From Caulobacteraceae bacterium (GTDB taxonomy: Bacteria; Pseudomonadota; Alphaproteobacteria; Caulobacterales; Caulobacteraceae): DNA of 64,000 bases. The stretch spans positions 124,001 to 188,000 of the forward strand of contig CANJLH010000002.1 in NCBI GenBank assembly GCA_947475415.1, given 5' to 3'. A model generated the notes under the pieces. The model was not told the origin of the DNA, made no database searches, and saw only the letters and a list, made by a program, of their open reading frames with translations. This document shows, one piece after another, positions 37,855 through 46,675 of this stretch. The stretch's first letter is position 1, and each line of letters begins with the position of its first letter. A program made the translations under genes and the position numbers.

Positions 37855-37864
37855 GTTGTACAAC
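37855..37864. repeat. Palindrome GTTGTACAAC
   Basis: A perfect 10-bp palindrome 30 bp after the smr gene, in the 248-bp gap before the alpha/beta hydrolase gene. The gap has no other ORF I can support. It may be chance or a small operator. Confidence 0.3.
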
Positions 37865-37992
37865 CGAAACGGACGTAGGCCCCGGCGGTCCTGCTCCGGC
37901 CAGTCCGCTGAAGACCCAACCAATACGCAATTCGGTAAGGTAATCACGGTGGGACGCTCACGCCTGGTCGCCGCCTGTCCGCTTCGCGGGCG

Positions 37993-38006
37993 TTGATTGA
38001 CGTCAA
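37993..38006. promoter_or_regulatory. FNR/FixK-like operator upstream of alpha/beta hydrolase
   Basis: TTGAT-TGAC-GTCAA matches the FNR/FixK/Anr consensus TTGAT-N4-ATCAA at nine of ten defined positions; the G variant is common in alphaproteobacteria. It also contains the 10-bp palindrome TTGACGTCAA. Its centre is about 73 bp before the hydrolase ATG. A transcript start 41 bp downstream would leave a leader of about 32 nt, suitable for activation. Confidence 0.5.
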
Positions 38007-38072
38007 CGCAACAAGGTCCCTGGCGGGCCACACTGTGCGCCCGCCGCATTCGGCGCCAGAGCGGAGGCGAAA

Positions 38073-39056
38073 ATGGGCGCCAAACGGCGCGCAGGGTGGA
38101 TGATCTGCGGCGCGCTGATGACGGCGGCGTTAGCTGCGACCCTGGTCATAGGCGAGGCGTACCGGCGCGACATGGCCCATGCGACCGCGCGCTTGCAGGG
38201 GCGCAGCGTGGTGGTGCGCAGCCCCTGGGGACCGATTGAATACGCCACGATCGGCCAGGGACCGCCGGTGTTGGTGATCCATGGTTCGGGCGGCGGGTTT
38301 GACCAGGGACTGGAGATGATGGGGCCATTGGCCGCCCACGGCTTTCGTCTGATCGCGCCGTCTCGGTTCGGCTACCTGAGAAGCGCTCGGCCTGCTAACG
38401 CCTCGCCGCAGGTCCAGGCCGACGCCCTGGCCTGGCTGGTGGCGCGGTTGGGCGAACAGCAAGTGGTCGTGGCCGGCGGCTCGGCCGGCGCGCTTACGGC
38501 GATGCAGTTTGCGATCCGCCATCCGCAGATGACCCGCGCCGTAGTGCTGATCGTGCCCGCAGCCTATGCGCCGGACCGCCTGGCGGGTCAGAACGCCATG
38601 GGCGGTTCCCTCGCGGAATGGCTGACCCTTTGCCTGCTTCGGTCGGACTTCGCCTTCTGGGCGGTCAGCAGGCTGTATCCGGCGCAGATGACCCGCGCCG
38701 TGCTGGCCACCGACCCGGCCCTGGTGACGGGGGCGGCTCCAGAGGAACGGGCCCGCGTGCGCTCCGTCCTGACCTACATCCTGCCGGTGAGTCGCCGCGC
38801 CCAGGGTCTCGCCGACGATACCCGTTGGGCAGGGTCGCCCGCGCCGTACCGTCTGGACCGGATCACGGCCCCACTGTTGGCGGTCAGCGCCGCCGATGAT
38901 CTTTACGGGACCTATGCGTCGGCGCGGTTCGCGGCCGCGGGCGCGAGGGACGGGACCTTTGTGGGCTATCCCAGCGGCGGCCACGTCCTGGTGGGACGCC
39001 AGACGCAGATGTGGGACGAGGTGGCCAGGTGGTTGGCGGCGCTGGAGCGAAGGTAG
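38073..39056 (+). CDS. Alpha/beta hydrolase fold protein, membrane-anchored or exported
   Basis: 327 residues; GGAGGCGAAA precedes the ATG. An N-terminal hydrophobic segment (AGWMICGALMTAALAATLVI) is a signal anchor or signal peptide. The oxyanion region is LVIHGSGGGFDQG, the nucleophile Ser is in VVAGGSAGALTAMQFA, the Asp in AVSAADDLYGTY and the His in YPSGGHVLVGRQ. The substrate is unknown. A likely FNR/FixK box upstream suggests oxygen-linked control. The gene marks a break in the Caulobacter-like gene order after smr. Confidence 0.87.
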   Translation: MGAKRRAGWMICGALMTAALAATLVIGEAYRRDMAHATARLQGRSVVVRSPWGPIEYATIGQGPPVLVIHGSGGGFDQGLEMMGPLAAHGFRLIAPSRFGYLRSARPANASPQVQADALAWLVARLGEQQVVVAGGSAGALTAMQFAIRHPQMTRAVVLIVPAAYAPDRLAGQNAMGGSLAEWLTLCLLRSDFAFWAVSRLYPAQMTRAVLATDPALVTGAAPEERARVRSVLTYILPVSRRAQGLADDTRWAGSPAPYRLDRITAPLLAVSAADDLYGTYASARFAAAGARDGTFVGYPSGGHVLVGRQTQMWDEVARWLAALERR

Positions 39057-39067
39057 ACCGCCAATTT

Positions 39068-39084
39068 ATGTTGCGCTGCATCAT
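39068..39084. promoter_or_regulatory. Imperfect dyad with TTGC/TGCA halves upstream of patatin-bdhA
   Basis: ATGTTGCGCTGCATCAT is an imperfect palindrome rich in TGC/GCA, resembling sites bound by the PHB regulator PhaR in alphaproteobacteria. It lies 15 bp before the patatin ATG, and the operon contains 3-hydroxybutyrate dehydrogenase. The assignment is inference. Confidence 0.35.
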
Positions 39085-39098
39085 TCACTGAGCGCAGA

Positions 39099-40382
39099 AT
39101 GCCGCGCCGCAACAAGCGGTCAGGACCGGCGAATGGATATCCAATGCGCCAATCTCCCGCGGCCTCCGCCGCCGAGAATCTTCAACCTCGGTTCACAGCG
39201 CCACCGGAAGCCGCGCGCCCCACGTCCACGGCGTTCGAGTGTGTGGCTCTGTTGTTCCAAGGCGGCGGGGCGCTCGGAGCTTATCAGGCCGGGGTCTACG
39301 AGGGCCTGTTGGCGGCGGATGTGGAACCCACCTGGATCGCGGGCATCTCCATCGGGGCGATCAACAGCGCCATCGTCGCCGGCAACCGTCGTGAGGACCG
39401 GATCGCCAAGCTGCGCGAATTCTGGGAACTTGTGAGCGAAGACGAGGACGGCGGCTGGGCGAGCTTCTGGCAAGGCCTGTCACTGGGTGATGGGGCCCGC
39501 GGCTGGTTGAACCAGGTCGCCGCCACCAGGGTGATGGCCCGCGGCGTCGAGGGATTCTTCACTCCGCGTCTGCCGCCGCCGATGCTGCGTCCGCCGGGGA
39601 CCTCCGGGGCGACCAGCTGGTATGATGCTTCCGCCCTGCGGCCGACCCTGGAGCGGTTGGTGGATTTTGACCGCATCAACGCGCGGACCATGCGTTTCAG
39701 CGTCGGCGCGGTGAACGTGCGCACCGGCAATTTCATCTATTTCGACAACGCCACCCACCGCATCGGCCCGGAGCACGTGATGGCCAGCGGCGCCCTGCCG
39801 CCAGCCTTCGAGGCGGTGGAGATCGATGGTGAGTTCTACTGGGATGGAGGACTGGTCTCCAACACCCCGCTGGACTGGGTGCTGTCGTCCCACTCCGGCC
39901 TCGACACCCTGATCTTCCAGGTCGACCTTTGGAGCGCCCGCGGCGACGCGCCCAGCGATCTGGCCAGCGTCGCGGTGCGGATGAAGGAGATCCAATTCTC
40001 CAGTCGCACCCGGTTGGCCACCGATGATTTCCGCCGCCAGCAGACTCTGCGGTCGGCCTTCAACGACCTGCTGGCCAAGATGCCGCCAGACCTGGCTGCG
40101 ACGCCCCAGGCGCGTCTGCTGGCGGCGGCATCCGACCCGGCGGTCTATAATATCGTGCAGTTGATCTATCGATCACCCACCTATGAGGGGCATTCCAAGG
40201 ATTATGAGTTCTCGCGGCGGACCATGGAGGAGCACTGGCGGGCGGGCTTGCGCGACGTGGCCAAGACCCTGGCGCATCCGGAAGTCCTGACACCCCCCAA
40301 AGGCGCCCAGGCGGTGAAGATTTATGACTTCACCACCCCGTCGCCAGCCACAAGCCAACCCTCGCAAAGAGAGAAGGACTGA
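39099..40382 (+). CDS. Patatin-like phospholipase with DUF3734
   Basis: 427 residues. The patatin domain has the oxyanion loop [18 protein letters not shown], the nucleophile motif GISIG and the catalytic Asp in [19 protein letters not shown]-terminal DUF3734 region (about 290-390) follows. Such proteins are often found beside 3-hydroxybutyrate dehydrogenase, as here with a 2-bp gap, and may act on polyhydroxybutyrate granules or membrane lipid. The start is uncertain: the ATG at 39099 is used, but 39144 is possible, and neither has a strong Shine-Dalgarno. Confidence 0.88.
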   Translation: MPRRNKRSGPANGYPMRQSPAASAAENLQPRFTAPPEAARPTSTAFECVALLFQGGGALGAYQAGVYEGLLAADVEPTWIAGISIGAINSAIVAGNRREDRIAKLREFWELVSEDEDGGWASFWQGLSLGDGARGWLNQVAATRVMARGVEGFFTPRLPPPMLRPPGTSGATSWYDASALRPTLERLVDFDRINARTMRFSVGAVNVRTGNFIYFDNATHRIGPEHVMASGALPPAFEAVEIDGEFYWDGGLVSNTPLDWVLSSHSGLDTLIFQVDLWSARGDAPSDLASVAVRMKEIQFSSRTRLATDDFRRQQTLRSAFNDLLAKMPPDLAATPQARLLAAASDPAVYNIVQLIYRSPTYEGHSKDYEFSRRTMEEHWRAGLRDVAKTLAHPEVLTPPKGAQAVKIYDFTTPSPATSQPSQREKD

Positions 40383-40384
40383 GC

Positions 40385-41167
40385 ATGAGTCTGACCGACA
40401 AGGTCTGCATCGTCACCGGCGCCGCCAGCGGCATCGGCAAGGAGATCGCCCGGGCGTTCCTGGCGGAAGGGGCGAAGGTGGCCATCGCCGATCTGAACCT
40501 GGAGGCCGCTGCTGCGACCGCGGCCGAGCTGGACCCCAGCGGGGCGCGGGCCATGGGCGCGGCGATGGACGTTACGGACGAGGAGGCGGTGGAAATCGCC
40601 GTCGCCGCCGTCGCCGCCCGGTTCGGAGGGATCGACGTGCTGGTCTCCAACGCCGGAATCCAGATCGTGGCCCCCATTGAGACGTTCAAGTTCGCGGACT
40701 GGAAGAAGCTGCTGGCGGTGCATCTGGACGGCGCGTTCCTGACCACCCGCGCCTGCCTTCAGCGCATGTACGCACAGGGCCGTGGCGGCAGCGTGATCTA
40801 CATGGGCTCGGTGCACTCTAAGGAAGCCTCGCTCCTGAAGGCCCCCTATGTCACCGCCAAGCATGGGTTGGAGGGACTTGCCAAGGTGGTGGCCAAGGAG
40901 GGCGCCAAACATGGGGTTCGCTCCAACGTCATCTGCCCGGGCTTCGTGCGCACGCCCTTGGTGGAGAAGCAGATTCCAGAGCAGGCCCTGGCCCTGGGGA
41001 TCAGCGAGGCAGACGTGATCCGCACGGTGATGCTGAAGGAAACCGTCGACGGCGAGTTCACCACCCTTGACGACGTGGCGCGCACGGCGGTGTTCCTGGC
41101 CGCCTTTCCCACCAATGCGCTGACCGGGCAGTCGATCGTGGTCAGCCACGGCTGGTTCATGCAGTAG
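40385..41167 (+). CDS. bdhA: 3-hydroxybutyrate dehydrogenase
   Basis: 260-residue short-chain dehydrogenase oxidising D-3-hydroxybutyrate to acetoacetate in PHB use. The NAD motif is [13 protein letters not shown], the structural motif [11 protein letters not shown], and the catalytic set comprises Ser in [11 protein letters not shown] and Tyr/Lys in YVTAKHG. The C-terminal HGWFMQ is typical of this enzyme. It is coupled to the patatin gene and overlaps the convergent ynfA 3' end by 11 bp. Confidence 0.93.
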   Translation: MSLTDKVCIVTGAASGIGKEIARAFLAEGAKVAIADLNLEAAAATAAELDPSGARAMGAAMDVTDEEAVEIAVAAVAARFGGIDVLVSNAGIQIVAPIETFKFADWKKLLAVHLDGAFLTTRACLQRMYAQGRGGSVIYMGSVHSKEASLLKAPYVTAKHGLEGLAKVVAKEGAKHGVRSNVICPGFVRTPLVEKQIPEQALALGISEADVIRTVMLKETVDGEFTTLDDVARTAVFLAAFPTNALTGQSIVVSHGWFMQ

Positions 41168-41483
41168 GACGGGGCCCCATCAGGATCACCGTCGCGCCAG
41201 CCAGGCAGATCGCGGCGCCGATCAGGTCCCAGCGGTCGGGCGCACGGTGCTCCACGGCCCACAACCAGATGAGAGAGCCGGCGATGTAGACTCCGCCATA
41301 GCCGGCGAAGGCGCGGCCCGCCGCCACGGCGTCAATCCGTGTGAGTATCAGCGCAAAGGCGACCAGGCAGAACGCGCCGGGTGCGGCCCAAAGCGCGCTT
41401 CGCCCCTCCCGCAGCCAGGCCCAGAAAGCGAAACAGCCGGCGATCTCGGCCGCGGCGGCGAGGGCGTAGTAGATCCAGGACAT
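41157..41483 (-). CDS. ynfA: YnfA/UPF0060 small membrane protein
   Basis: 108 residues from the ATG at 41483, with four membrane helices: [56 protein letters not shown] and [21 protein letters not shown]. This is the YnfA family, structurally like small multidrug-resistance exporters; a transport role has been proposed. Its stop lies within the end of bdhA on the opposite strand. The longer upstream frame overlaps the TPR gene and is rejected. Confidence 0.9.
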   Translation of the reverse strand: MSWIYYALAAAAEIAGCFAFWAWLREGRSALWAAPGAFCLVAFALILTRIDAVAAGRAFAGYGGVYIAGSLIWLWAVEHRAPDRWDLIGAAICLAGATVILMGPRPTA

Positions 41484-41526
41484 GGGCCACAGTCGCCCCA
41501 GGGCGCACGGCGTGCAATGGGGCCGC

Positions 41527-42978
41527 TCAGGTGTCGCCGCTTGCGGCCCAGGCCTGGCGGAATTCCGCGACAAGTTGGTCGATGTCCGGCGAAGGCACAT
41601 TGGCTTTGAGGCCGGCGGCCATCTGGTCGACCGTGGCGCGAGGCTCAACGCGCCGCAGGCCGCTGACCGCCTCTACGGCGGCGGCTGTGTCGCCGCGCAA
41701 CAACTCCAGCAGGGCGATCACCGCCCAGGTCGAGGCCACGCCCGGATCGATATCGAGGCAACGGCGCAGCACGCCCTCGGCGCGGTCCAGTTCGCCTAGC
41801 ATCATACAGGCGATGCTGTGGACGATCGCGTGACTCACCAGCATCACCGCGCGCGGCGCCAAACGCGCTTCCTCCTCGTAGAGCGCCGCGGCATCCGCCC
41901 AGCGGCCGGCGCCGAAATAGGCGTTGGCGAGGGCCCCGATGGCGTGGGAATCGTTGGGGTTCAGCGCCCTGGCCCGTTCGCCGTGGCGGATCGCCTCCTC
42001 GGCGCGGCCATAGAAGCCCATCTGGCCGGCGGCCAGGGTGAGGATCTTGGCGTCGTTGGGGGCCAGGTCCAGGGCCCGGTCGATGGCGGCCGAGCCCTCC
42101 TGGCGCATGGTCTTGCCGGCCTCGCCGCCGGTAAGCTGACCCAAGGTCATGTAGGCGCTGCCCAGGCGGGCTTGGCCGAGCGCGAAGCCGGGGTCCAGCG
42201 CCACCGCCCGGCGCGCATGTTCCAGCGCCTTGGCGGCGGACTCAAGGCTGGGCCGCTCCAGAGCCAGGAAGGCTCGCATAGTCTCCGCCCAGGCGGAAAC
42301 GCTGGTGGGATCACGGCGCAAGCGAGCGAATTCCGCATCGATCACCGCGTCGCCCAGCGCCAGCGCGATTTGGCGGATCAGTTCGTCCTGGAGCGCGAAA
42401 AGATCCTTGAGCGGCTGGTCATACCGTTCGACCCAGACATGGGCGCCGTTGGCGCCGTCGATCAGCTGGACGCTGACCCGTAGTCGTTCGCCCAGCCGGC
42501 GGACTGAGCCTTCCAGCACGAAGTCGCAGCCAAGATCGGCGGCGACGGCGCGAACGTCTGGCGAAGCGCCCTTGTAGGCGAAGGTGGACGAGCGCGAGAT
42601 CACCTTCAGAGTGGAATTCATCGCCAGGCCGGTGATCAGGTCCTTGACCATGCCGTCGGCGAACACCTCGTCCTCGACGGACTGAGAGAGGTTGGCGAAG
42701 GGCAGGATGGCGATGGTCATGCCTGCGGCCTTCGAGGGCCTGGGTGGTTCCCCCTGCCCGGCGGGAGCGCTGGCCGCCCAGGCCAGCCAGACCGCCAGCG
42801 CGAAAAAAACCGCGAGCCCCGCAATCACGGCTTCATCCGTCCAGGCCGGCAGCTTCAGGATGGGCGTGAGCGTCACGGCCAACCCCGCCACCAACGCGGC
42901 CACCACGGCATAGGCCATGGCCACAGGCAGCACCCTACGGCGCCATAATCCACCCACGACCGCCCAGACCTTGCGCAA
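41527..42978 (-). CDS. Membrane protein with TolB-N-like domain and TPR repeats (paralogue A)
   Basis: 483 residues from a TTG at 42978 (GGGGAGAG upstream). Two N-terminal membrane helices (about 16-38 and 49-70) precede a TolB-amino-terminal/FlgO-like domain beginning [16 protein letters not shown] [14 protein letters not shown], then [20 protein letters not shown] and [23 protein letters not shown] repeats (about 230-470, for example [20 protein letters not shown]) follow. Similar proteins are often fused to adenylate cyclases or DNA-binding domains; here neither is present. It is the downstream member of a tandem pair with the gene at 43093. Function is unknown; a sensor or scaffold is inferred. 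Confidence 0.85.
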   Translation of the reverse strand: MRKVWAVVGGLWRRRVLPVAMAYAVVAALVAGLAVTLTPILKLPAWTDEAVIAGLAVFFALAVWLAWAASAPAGQGEPPRPSKAAGMTIAILPFANLSQSVEDEVFADGMVKDLITGLAMNSTLKVISRSSTFAYKGASPDVRAVAADLGCDFVLEGSVRRLGERLRVSVQLIDGANGAHVWVERYDQPLKDLFALQDELIRQIALALGDAVIDAEFARLRRDPTSVSAWAETMRAFLALERPSLESAAKALEHARRAVALDPGFALGQARLGSAYMTLGQLTGGEAGKTMRQEGSAAIDRALDLAPNDAKILTLAAGQMGFYGRAEEAIRHGERARALNPNDSHAIGALANAYFGAGRWADAAALYEEEARLAPRAVMLVSHAIVHSIACMMLGELDRAEGVLRRCLDIDPGVASTWAVIALLELLRGDTAAAVEAVSGLRRVEPRATVDQMAAGLKANVPSPDIDQLVAEFRQAWAASGDT

Positions 42979-43092
42979 GCCTCTCTCCCCTTCGCCGATT
43001 TCTATCCGACGGCGGCGGCGGCGTCAGGTGCGTTGCGACTTCGTTGAGGCTCCTGATTCTGGACTGCGGCCTCAGTGCGCGCCCGGTCGGAT

Positions 43093-44574
43093 TTAGCCGC
43101 GGACCTTGGGCTCAGTCGTCAACGCCCAGGCATCCTGAAAGCCGGCGAGGGCGCGGCCGCCCATGGGCGGGGGGATGTTGCCTGTGATCGATCTGGCCCA
43201 GACCTCCGCGGGGATATCCGGCTTGAGATCCCGGACTCTCTGTGCGGCGGCGGACGCGGCGGACATGTCACCGCGGATCGCCTGGACCGCCGCCAGCGCA
43301 ACCCAGGCCTGTTCGAAGGCGGGATCGCCGGTCGCCGATCGCATCACGGCTTCGGCGGCCTTTTCGAACCTCCCGAGCGCCAGATGCGCCAAGCCACGGA
43401 AAAGATAGCGCGTATTGAGCCAGATGGAGTTCGGCGCCAGGCGCTCCTCCTCGTCATAATAGGGGAACGCCTCGGCTGGCCGCCCGCCTCGGAACAAGGC
43501 GTTGCCCACGCTGCCGTGGGTATAGGCGTCGTTTGGATTCAGCTCCAGCGACCGCAGGCCATGACGCAGACCTTCCTCCGGATGACCCATGTGAGCCAGG
43601 GTCGCGCAGGCGAAGCTCAGGACCCGCGGATCGCCGGGCGCCAACCCCACCGACAGGCGTGCGTGCTTGATGGCGCCTTCGTGATTGGCGCCGCCGGGAC
43701 CTTCGCCCAGCATGATCGCGGCCGTCGATAGCGCCATCGCCAGCCGCGCGTGGCCCAGGGCGAACGCGGGATCCTGTTCGACGGCGTTGCGCGCAAGCTG
43801 GATCGACGCGTGCAGGCCCGCCATCCGCGGACGCTCATATAGATAGGCCGAGCGCATCGCTTCTTCCCAGGCCGAAACACTGGTGGCCTGCCGCGCGGCG
43901 ATGACCTCGGCGCGGTCGATTTCGGCATGCAGGGCCGCGGCGATCTCCCACACCAGGTCGTCCTGGATATAGAACAGCTCGGCGAGCGGCCGGTCGAACT
44001 TCTGCGCCCACAGATGTCCGCCGCCCTCAGTCTCAATGAGTTGGGCGGTGACCCGAAGGCGGTCGCCTGCTCGCCGCACGCTGCCTTCCAGGACGAAATG
44101 GGCGCCCAGGTCCTCACCCACTTGGCGCACGTCAGGCGAACGGTTCTTGTAGACGAAGGTGGTGGTGCGCGAGATCACCTTCAGGCCGGGGTTCATCGAC
44201 AGGCTGGTGATCAGATCCTCAACCATGCCGTCCGCGAACACCTCGTCGGCAGGTTCGTTAGAGAAATTGGCGAAGGGCAGCACGGCGATGCACGGCGCCT
44301 CGCCGCTCGCCTTGATTTTGCCGCGGGAATTCGCGGCGCTCTCGACGGCGGCCCGCGCGCCGCCGTGGGAGGCCCAGGCCAGAAGCAGGGTCAGCGGGAA
44401 CCCGAGGATCAGCAGCACCAGGGTCAGCCTGCCGAACCACGCCGGCATGGTCAGGGTCTGAGCAACGTTGATCGCGACCTGAAACAGCGCCCAACCGCCC
44501 GCCGCGTAGGCTGCGCCAATGCGCACAATGCGGTGGCGCCACAGTTCGGTCAGGTATTTGCCCACTGACTCCAC
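43093..44574 (-). CDS. Membrane protein with TolB-N-like domain and TPR repeats (paralogue B)
   Basis: 493 residues from a GTG at 44574. Same layout as its neighbour: two membrane helices (about 16-40 and 48-68), then [60 protein letters not shown], and TPR repeats such as LNPNDAYTHGSVGNALFRGG. The conserved block around DEVFADGMV is nearly identical in the pair, showing a tandem duplication, while the N-terminal tails and C-termini differ. It is divergent from hsp20. The 114-bp gap to paralogue A holds no clear promoter, so they are probably cotranscribed. Confidence 0.85.
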   Translation of the reverse strand: MESVGKYLTELWRHRIVRIGAAYAAGGWALFQVAINVAQTLTMPAWFGRLTLVLLILGFPLTLLLAWASHGGARAAVESAANSRGKIKASGEAPCIAVLPFANFSNEPADEVFADGMVEDLITSLSMNPGLKVISRTTTFVYKNRSPDVRQVGEDLGAHFVLEGSVRRAGDRLRVTAQLIETEGGGHLWAQKFDRPLAELFYIQDDLVWEIAAALHAEIDRAEVIAARQATSVSAWEEAMRSAYLYERPRMAGLHASIQLARNAVEQDPAFALGHARLAMALSTAAIMLGEGPGGANHEGAIKHARLSVGLAPGDPRVLSFACATLAHMGHPEEGLRHGLRSLELNPNDAYTHGSVGNALFRGGRPAEAFPYYDEEERLAPNSIWLNTRYLFRGLAHLALGRFEKAAEAVMRSATGDPAFEQAWVALAAVQAIRGDMSAASAAAQRVRDLKPDIPAEVWARSITGNIPPPMGGRALAGFQDAWALTTEPKVRG

Positions 44575-44649
44575 GCGATCCCCAGGTCTGGCGGCGGCTT
44601 AGGGTACAGCGCCGGCGCGATGCAGGCCACAGCCTCGAAGCGCGGAGCG

Positions 44650-44678
44650 ATTGAACTTCGCCGCCGGGGCGCCCATCT
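44650..44678 (+). promoter_or_regulatory. Sigma-32-type heat-shock promoter of hsp20
   Basis: ATTGAAC (44650-44656), then 14 nt, then GCCCATCT (44671-44678) matches the RpoH consensus CTTGAAA-N14-CCCCATnT at five of seven and six of seven defined positions. It lies about 70 bp upstream of the hsp20 ATG, as expected for a small heat-shock gene. Confidence 0.7.
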
Positions 44679-44748
44679 AAAGCCCATCCGAACGACTGCG
44701 CCACTTCTGGGCGGCCGTGCGGCGGGTCGCTTGATGAGGACTCCAGTG

Positions 44749-45165
44749 ATGAACCGGTCGATACTTTTCGACAGCCCTTTCCTGCTCGGGTTTGAGCATA
44801 CTCGCGCGTTGGCCGAACGGGCTGCGAAGGCGGCGGCGGAAACCTACCCGCCCTATAATGTCGAGGACCGCGGCGGCGGCCGGATCCGGATCACTCTTGC
44901 GGTGGCGGGCTTTGCGCCCGATCAGCTGCATGTGACGATGGAAAACCGGCAACTGGTGATCGCCGGCCACCGGGAAGACGGCAAGGGCGAGGAATCCTAC
45001 CTGCACCGCGGTATCGCCGCGCGGGGCTTTCAGCGCAGTTTCGTCCTGGCCGACGGGATCATCGCCGAAGGCGCAACCCTCGAACACGGACTGCTGCATA
45101 TCGATCTGGCGCAGCCCGAGCCCAAGACGCAGGTGCAGCGCATACCCATTCGAACGGCTGGTTGA
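44749..45165 (+). CDS. Small heat-shock protein Hsp20
   Basis: 138 residues from the ATG at 44749, with GAGGA 8 nt upstream. The alpha-crystallin domain (about 40-125) contains YPPYNVEDRGGGRIRITLAV, AGFAPDQLHVTMENRQLVI, the RGIAARGFQRSFVL segment and GLLHIDLAQPEPK. It is an ATP-independent holdase for unfolding proteins. It sits behind a sigma-32-type promoter and is followed by a DUF1150 gene, the usual IbpA-like pair in alphaproteobacteria. Confidence 0.93.
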   Translation: MNRSILFDSPFLLGFEHTRALAERAAKAAAETYPPYNVEDRGGGRIRITLAVAGFAPDQLHVTMENRQLVIAGHREDGKGEESYLHRGIAARGFQRSFVLADGIIAEGATLEHGLLHIDLAQPEPKTQVQRIPIRTAG

Positions 45166-45209
45166 TCAGGCCGATGACGAAACACAAGCTATCCGAGGAG
45201 GTGGTCACC

Positions 45210-45473
45210 ATGACGCCCGCAACCCATTCCCTGACGACAGAGGCCTTCGCCGCGCTGGGCGGGCCGGATCTTGTCTATGTGCGACCGGTGAAGGCCAAGG
45301 AGATTTTGGCGAGCACGCCCCTGGCCCAGATGCGCGGGGTTGAGCTTGATCCGGAACAGACTCTCTACGCCGTGCACCGCGCCGACGGCGAACGACTGGC
45401 CGTGCTCACCGACAAGCCCGCGGCCATGGCGGCGGCCCTGGCGCACGATTTGGCGCCGGTCTCCGTGCATTGA
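45210..45473 (+). CDS. DUF1150 family protein
   Basis: 87 residues from the ATG at 45210, chosen because GAGGAGG lies 7 nt upstream; an in-frame ATG at 45162 overlaps the hsp20 stop but lacks this. The core reads LTTEAFAALGGPDLVYVRPV then LDPEQTLYAVHRADGERLAVL, the DUF1150 pattern. The family is almost always next to hsp20 genes in this class; its function is unknown. Heat-induced cotranscription with hsp20 is inferred. Confidence 0.88.
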   Translation: MTPATHSLTTEAFAALGGPDLVYVRPVKAKEILASTPLAQMRGVELDPEQTLYAVHRADGERLAVLTDKPAAMAAALAHDLAPVSVH

Positions 45474-45487
45474 TCAGGCCCTATTCG

Positions 45488-45958
45488 TCAGGCCGCTGAA
45501 CTGGATGCGGTGGTGTCCTGCATGAGCAGTGCGTGGAGTTCGTCGGCCGTGGCGGCGCGACGCAACTGCTGACGAAGGGCCGGCTGGCGCAGCAGGCGCG
45601 ACACCCGCGCCAGAGCCCGAAGGTGGTCCGATCCGGCGTCCGGCGGCGCGAGCAGGGCGAAGATCAGGTCCACCGGCTGCTCGTCCACGGCGCCGAAGGC
45701 CAGCGGCTGCTCAAGGCGCACGAACATGCCGCGCAGCCGCGACAGTCCCGCGACGCGCGCATGCGGCGCAGCGACACCATGTCCGATTCCTGTGGATCCC
45801 TCAGCCTCGCGTTCGGCGAGCGCATCCAGCACGGCGTCTTGATCTAGCGCAAAGTTTCGCGCCGCGACTTCGGCGAGAATCGCAAGGGCCTTACGCTTGT
45901 CCGCTGCCTTCACGCGCAGCATGACGGCGTTGCGGTCCAAAATCTCGCCGATCTGCAT
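45488..45958 (-). CDS. ptsN: PTS IIA-like nitrogen regulatory protein PtsN (EIIA-Ntr)
   Basis: 156-residue EIIA-Ntr of the nitrogen phosphotransferase system. The phospho-accepting His is in GIGHGVAAPHARVAGLSRL. MQIGEILDRNAVMLRVKAAD is the typical start and PVDLIFALLAPPDAGSDHL the typical second half. It is the last gene of an rpoN-exoD-hpf-ptsN series on the minus strand, the usual association of ptsN with rpoN and hpf. Confidence 0.94.
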   Translation of the reverse strand: MQIGEILDRNAVMLRVKAADKRKALAILAEVAARNFALDQDAVLDALAEREAEGSTGIGHGVAAPHARVAGLSRLRGMFVRLEQPLAFGAVDEQPVDLIFALLAPPDAGSDHLRALARVSRLLRQPALRQQLRRAATADELHALLMQDTTASSSAA

Positions 45959-46011
45959 TTGAAATGAACGCCTGTGAAAGTTGGACGGCGGGCGATGGCG
46001 CCTGCGCGACT

Positions 46012-46644
46012 TTACGCTCCCGCCACGCGCGCGCCGTTTGCCGGCTTCGTGCGCTCCGGGTCGATCCAGCCGATGTTCCCATCCGGCCGACGATAGACCA
46101 CGGACAATCCCCCGTGAGCCGCGTTCCTAAACACGATTGCCTGACTTTCAGTCAAGTCGAGATCCATGACCGCCATGGAAACGGTCATGGTCCGGATTTC
46201 CTTTTCCGTCTCGGCGATCACCATGCCGTTGAGGGGAGCGCCGGTCGGCTGCGGCGTTTCGTCATCCAGCAAATCGTCATCCGCCTCGCCGTCGGGCGCC
46301 CTCAGGACGAAATAGGCGGCGGACTCGGCCTGTTTTGACAGCGCGGCGGGGTGGTGGTCCTTCAGCCGGTGCTTATAGCGGCGGATCCGATGTTCGATCT
46401 TCTCCAGCGCCACGCTGAAGGCGGCGTGGGCGTCGCCGCCCATACCGTGGCTTCGGAGCTGTTGGCCTGTGGCCAGGGTGACCGCGCAGTCAACCCGAAA
46501 GCCGTGGCCATCGCGCGCTACGACCACGTCGGCGGAGCCGCCGCGGTCGAAGTATCTGCCGATGCTGTTGGAAAGGTCGTCGGACACCCTGGTCTTAAGG
46601 GCGTCTCCGACATCGACGTGTTTGCCGGTGACTTGTACTTGCAT
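46012..46644 (-). CDS. hpf: Ribosome hibernation-promoting factor (long HPF)
   Basis: 210 residues. The N-terminal HPF/YfiA domain (about 1-110) starts MQVQVTGKHVDVGDALKTRV and includes the basic ALEKIEHRIRRYKHRLKDHH. The C-terminal long-form domain is MTVSMAVMDLDLTESQAIVF then RNAAHGGLSVVYRRPDGNIG, which drives 100S ribosome dimers. It lies between exoD and ptsN, in the standard rpoN cluster. Confidence 0.95.
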   Translation of the reverse strand: MQVQVTGKHVDVGDALKTRVSDDLSNSIGRYFDRGGSADVVVARDGHGFRVDCAVTLATGQQLRSHGMGGDAHAAFSVALEKIEHRIRRYKHRLKDHHPAALSKQAESAAYFVLRAPDGEADDDLLDDETPQPTGAPLNGMVIAETEKEIRTMTVSMAVMDLDLTESQAIVFRNAAHGGLSVVYRRPDGNIGWIDPERTKPANGARVAGA

Positions 46645-46675
46645 AAGGCGAGCACACGCTCGGCCAGGGAGCGTG

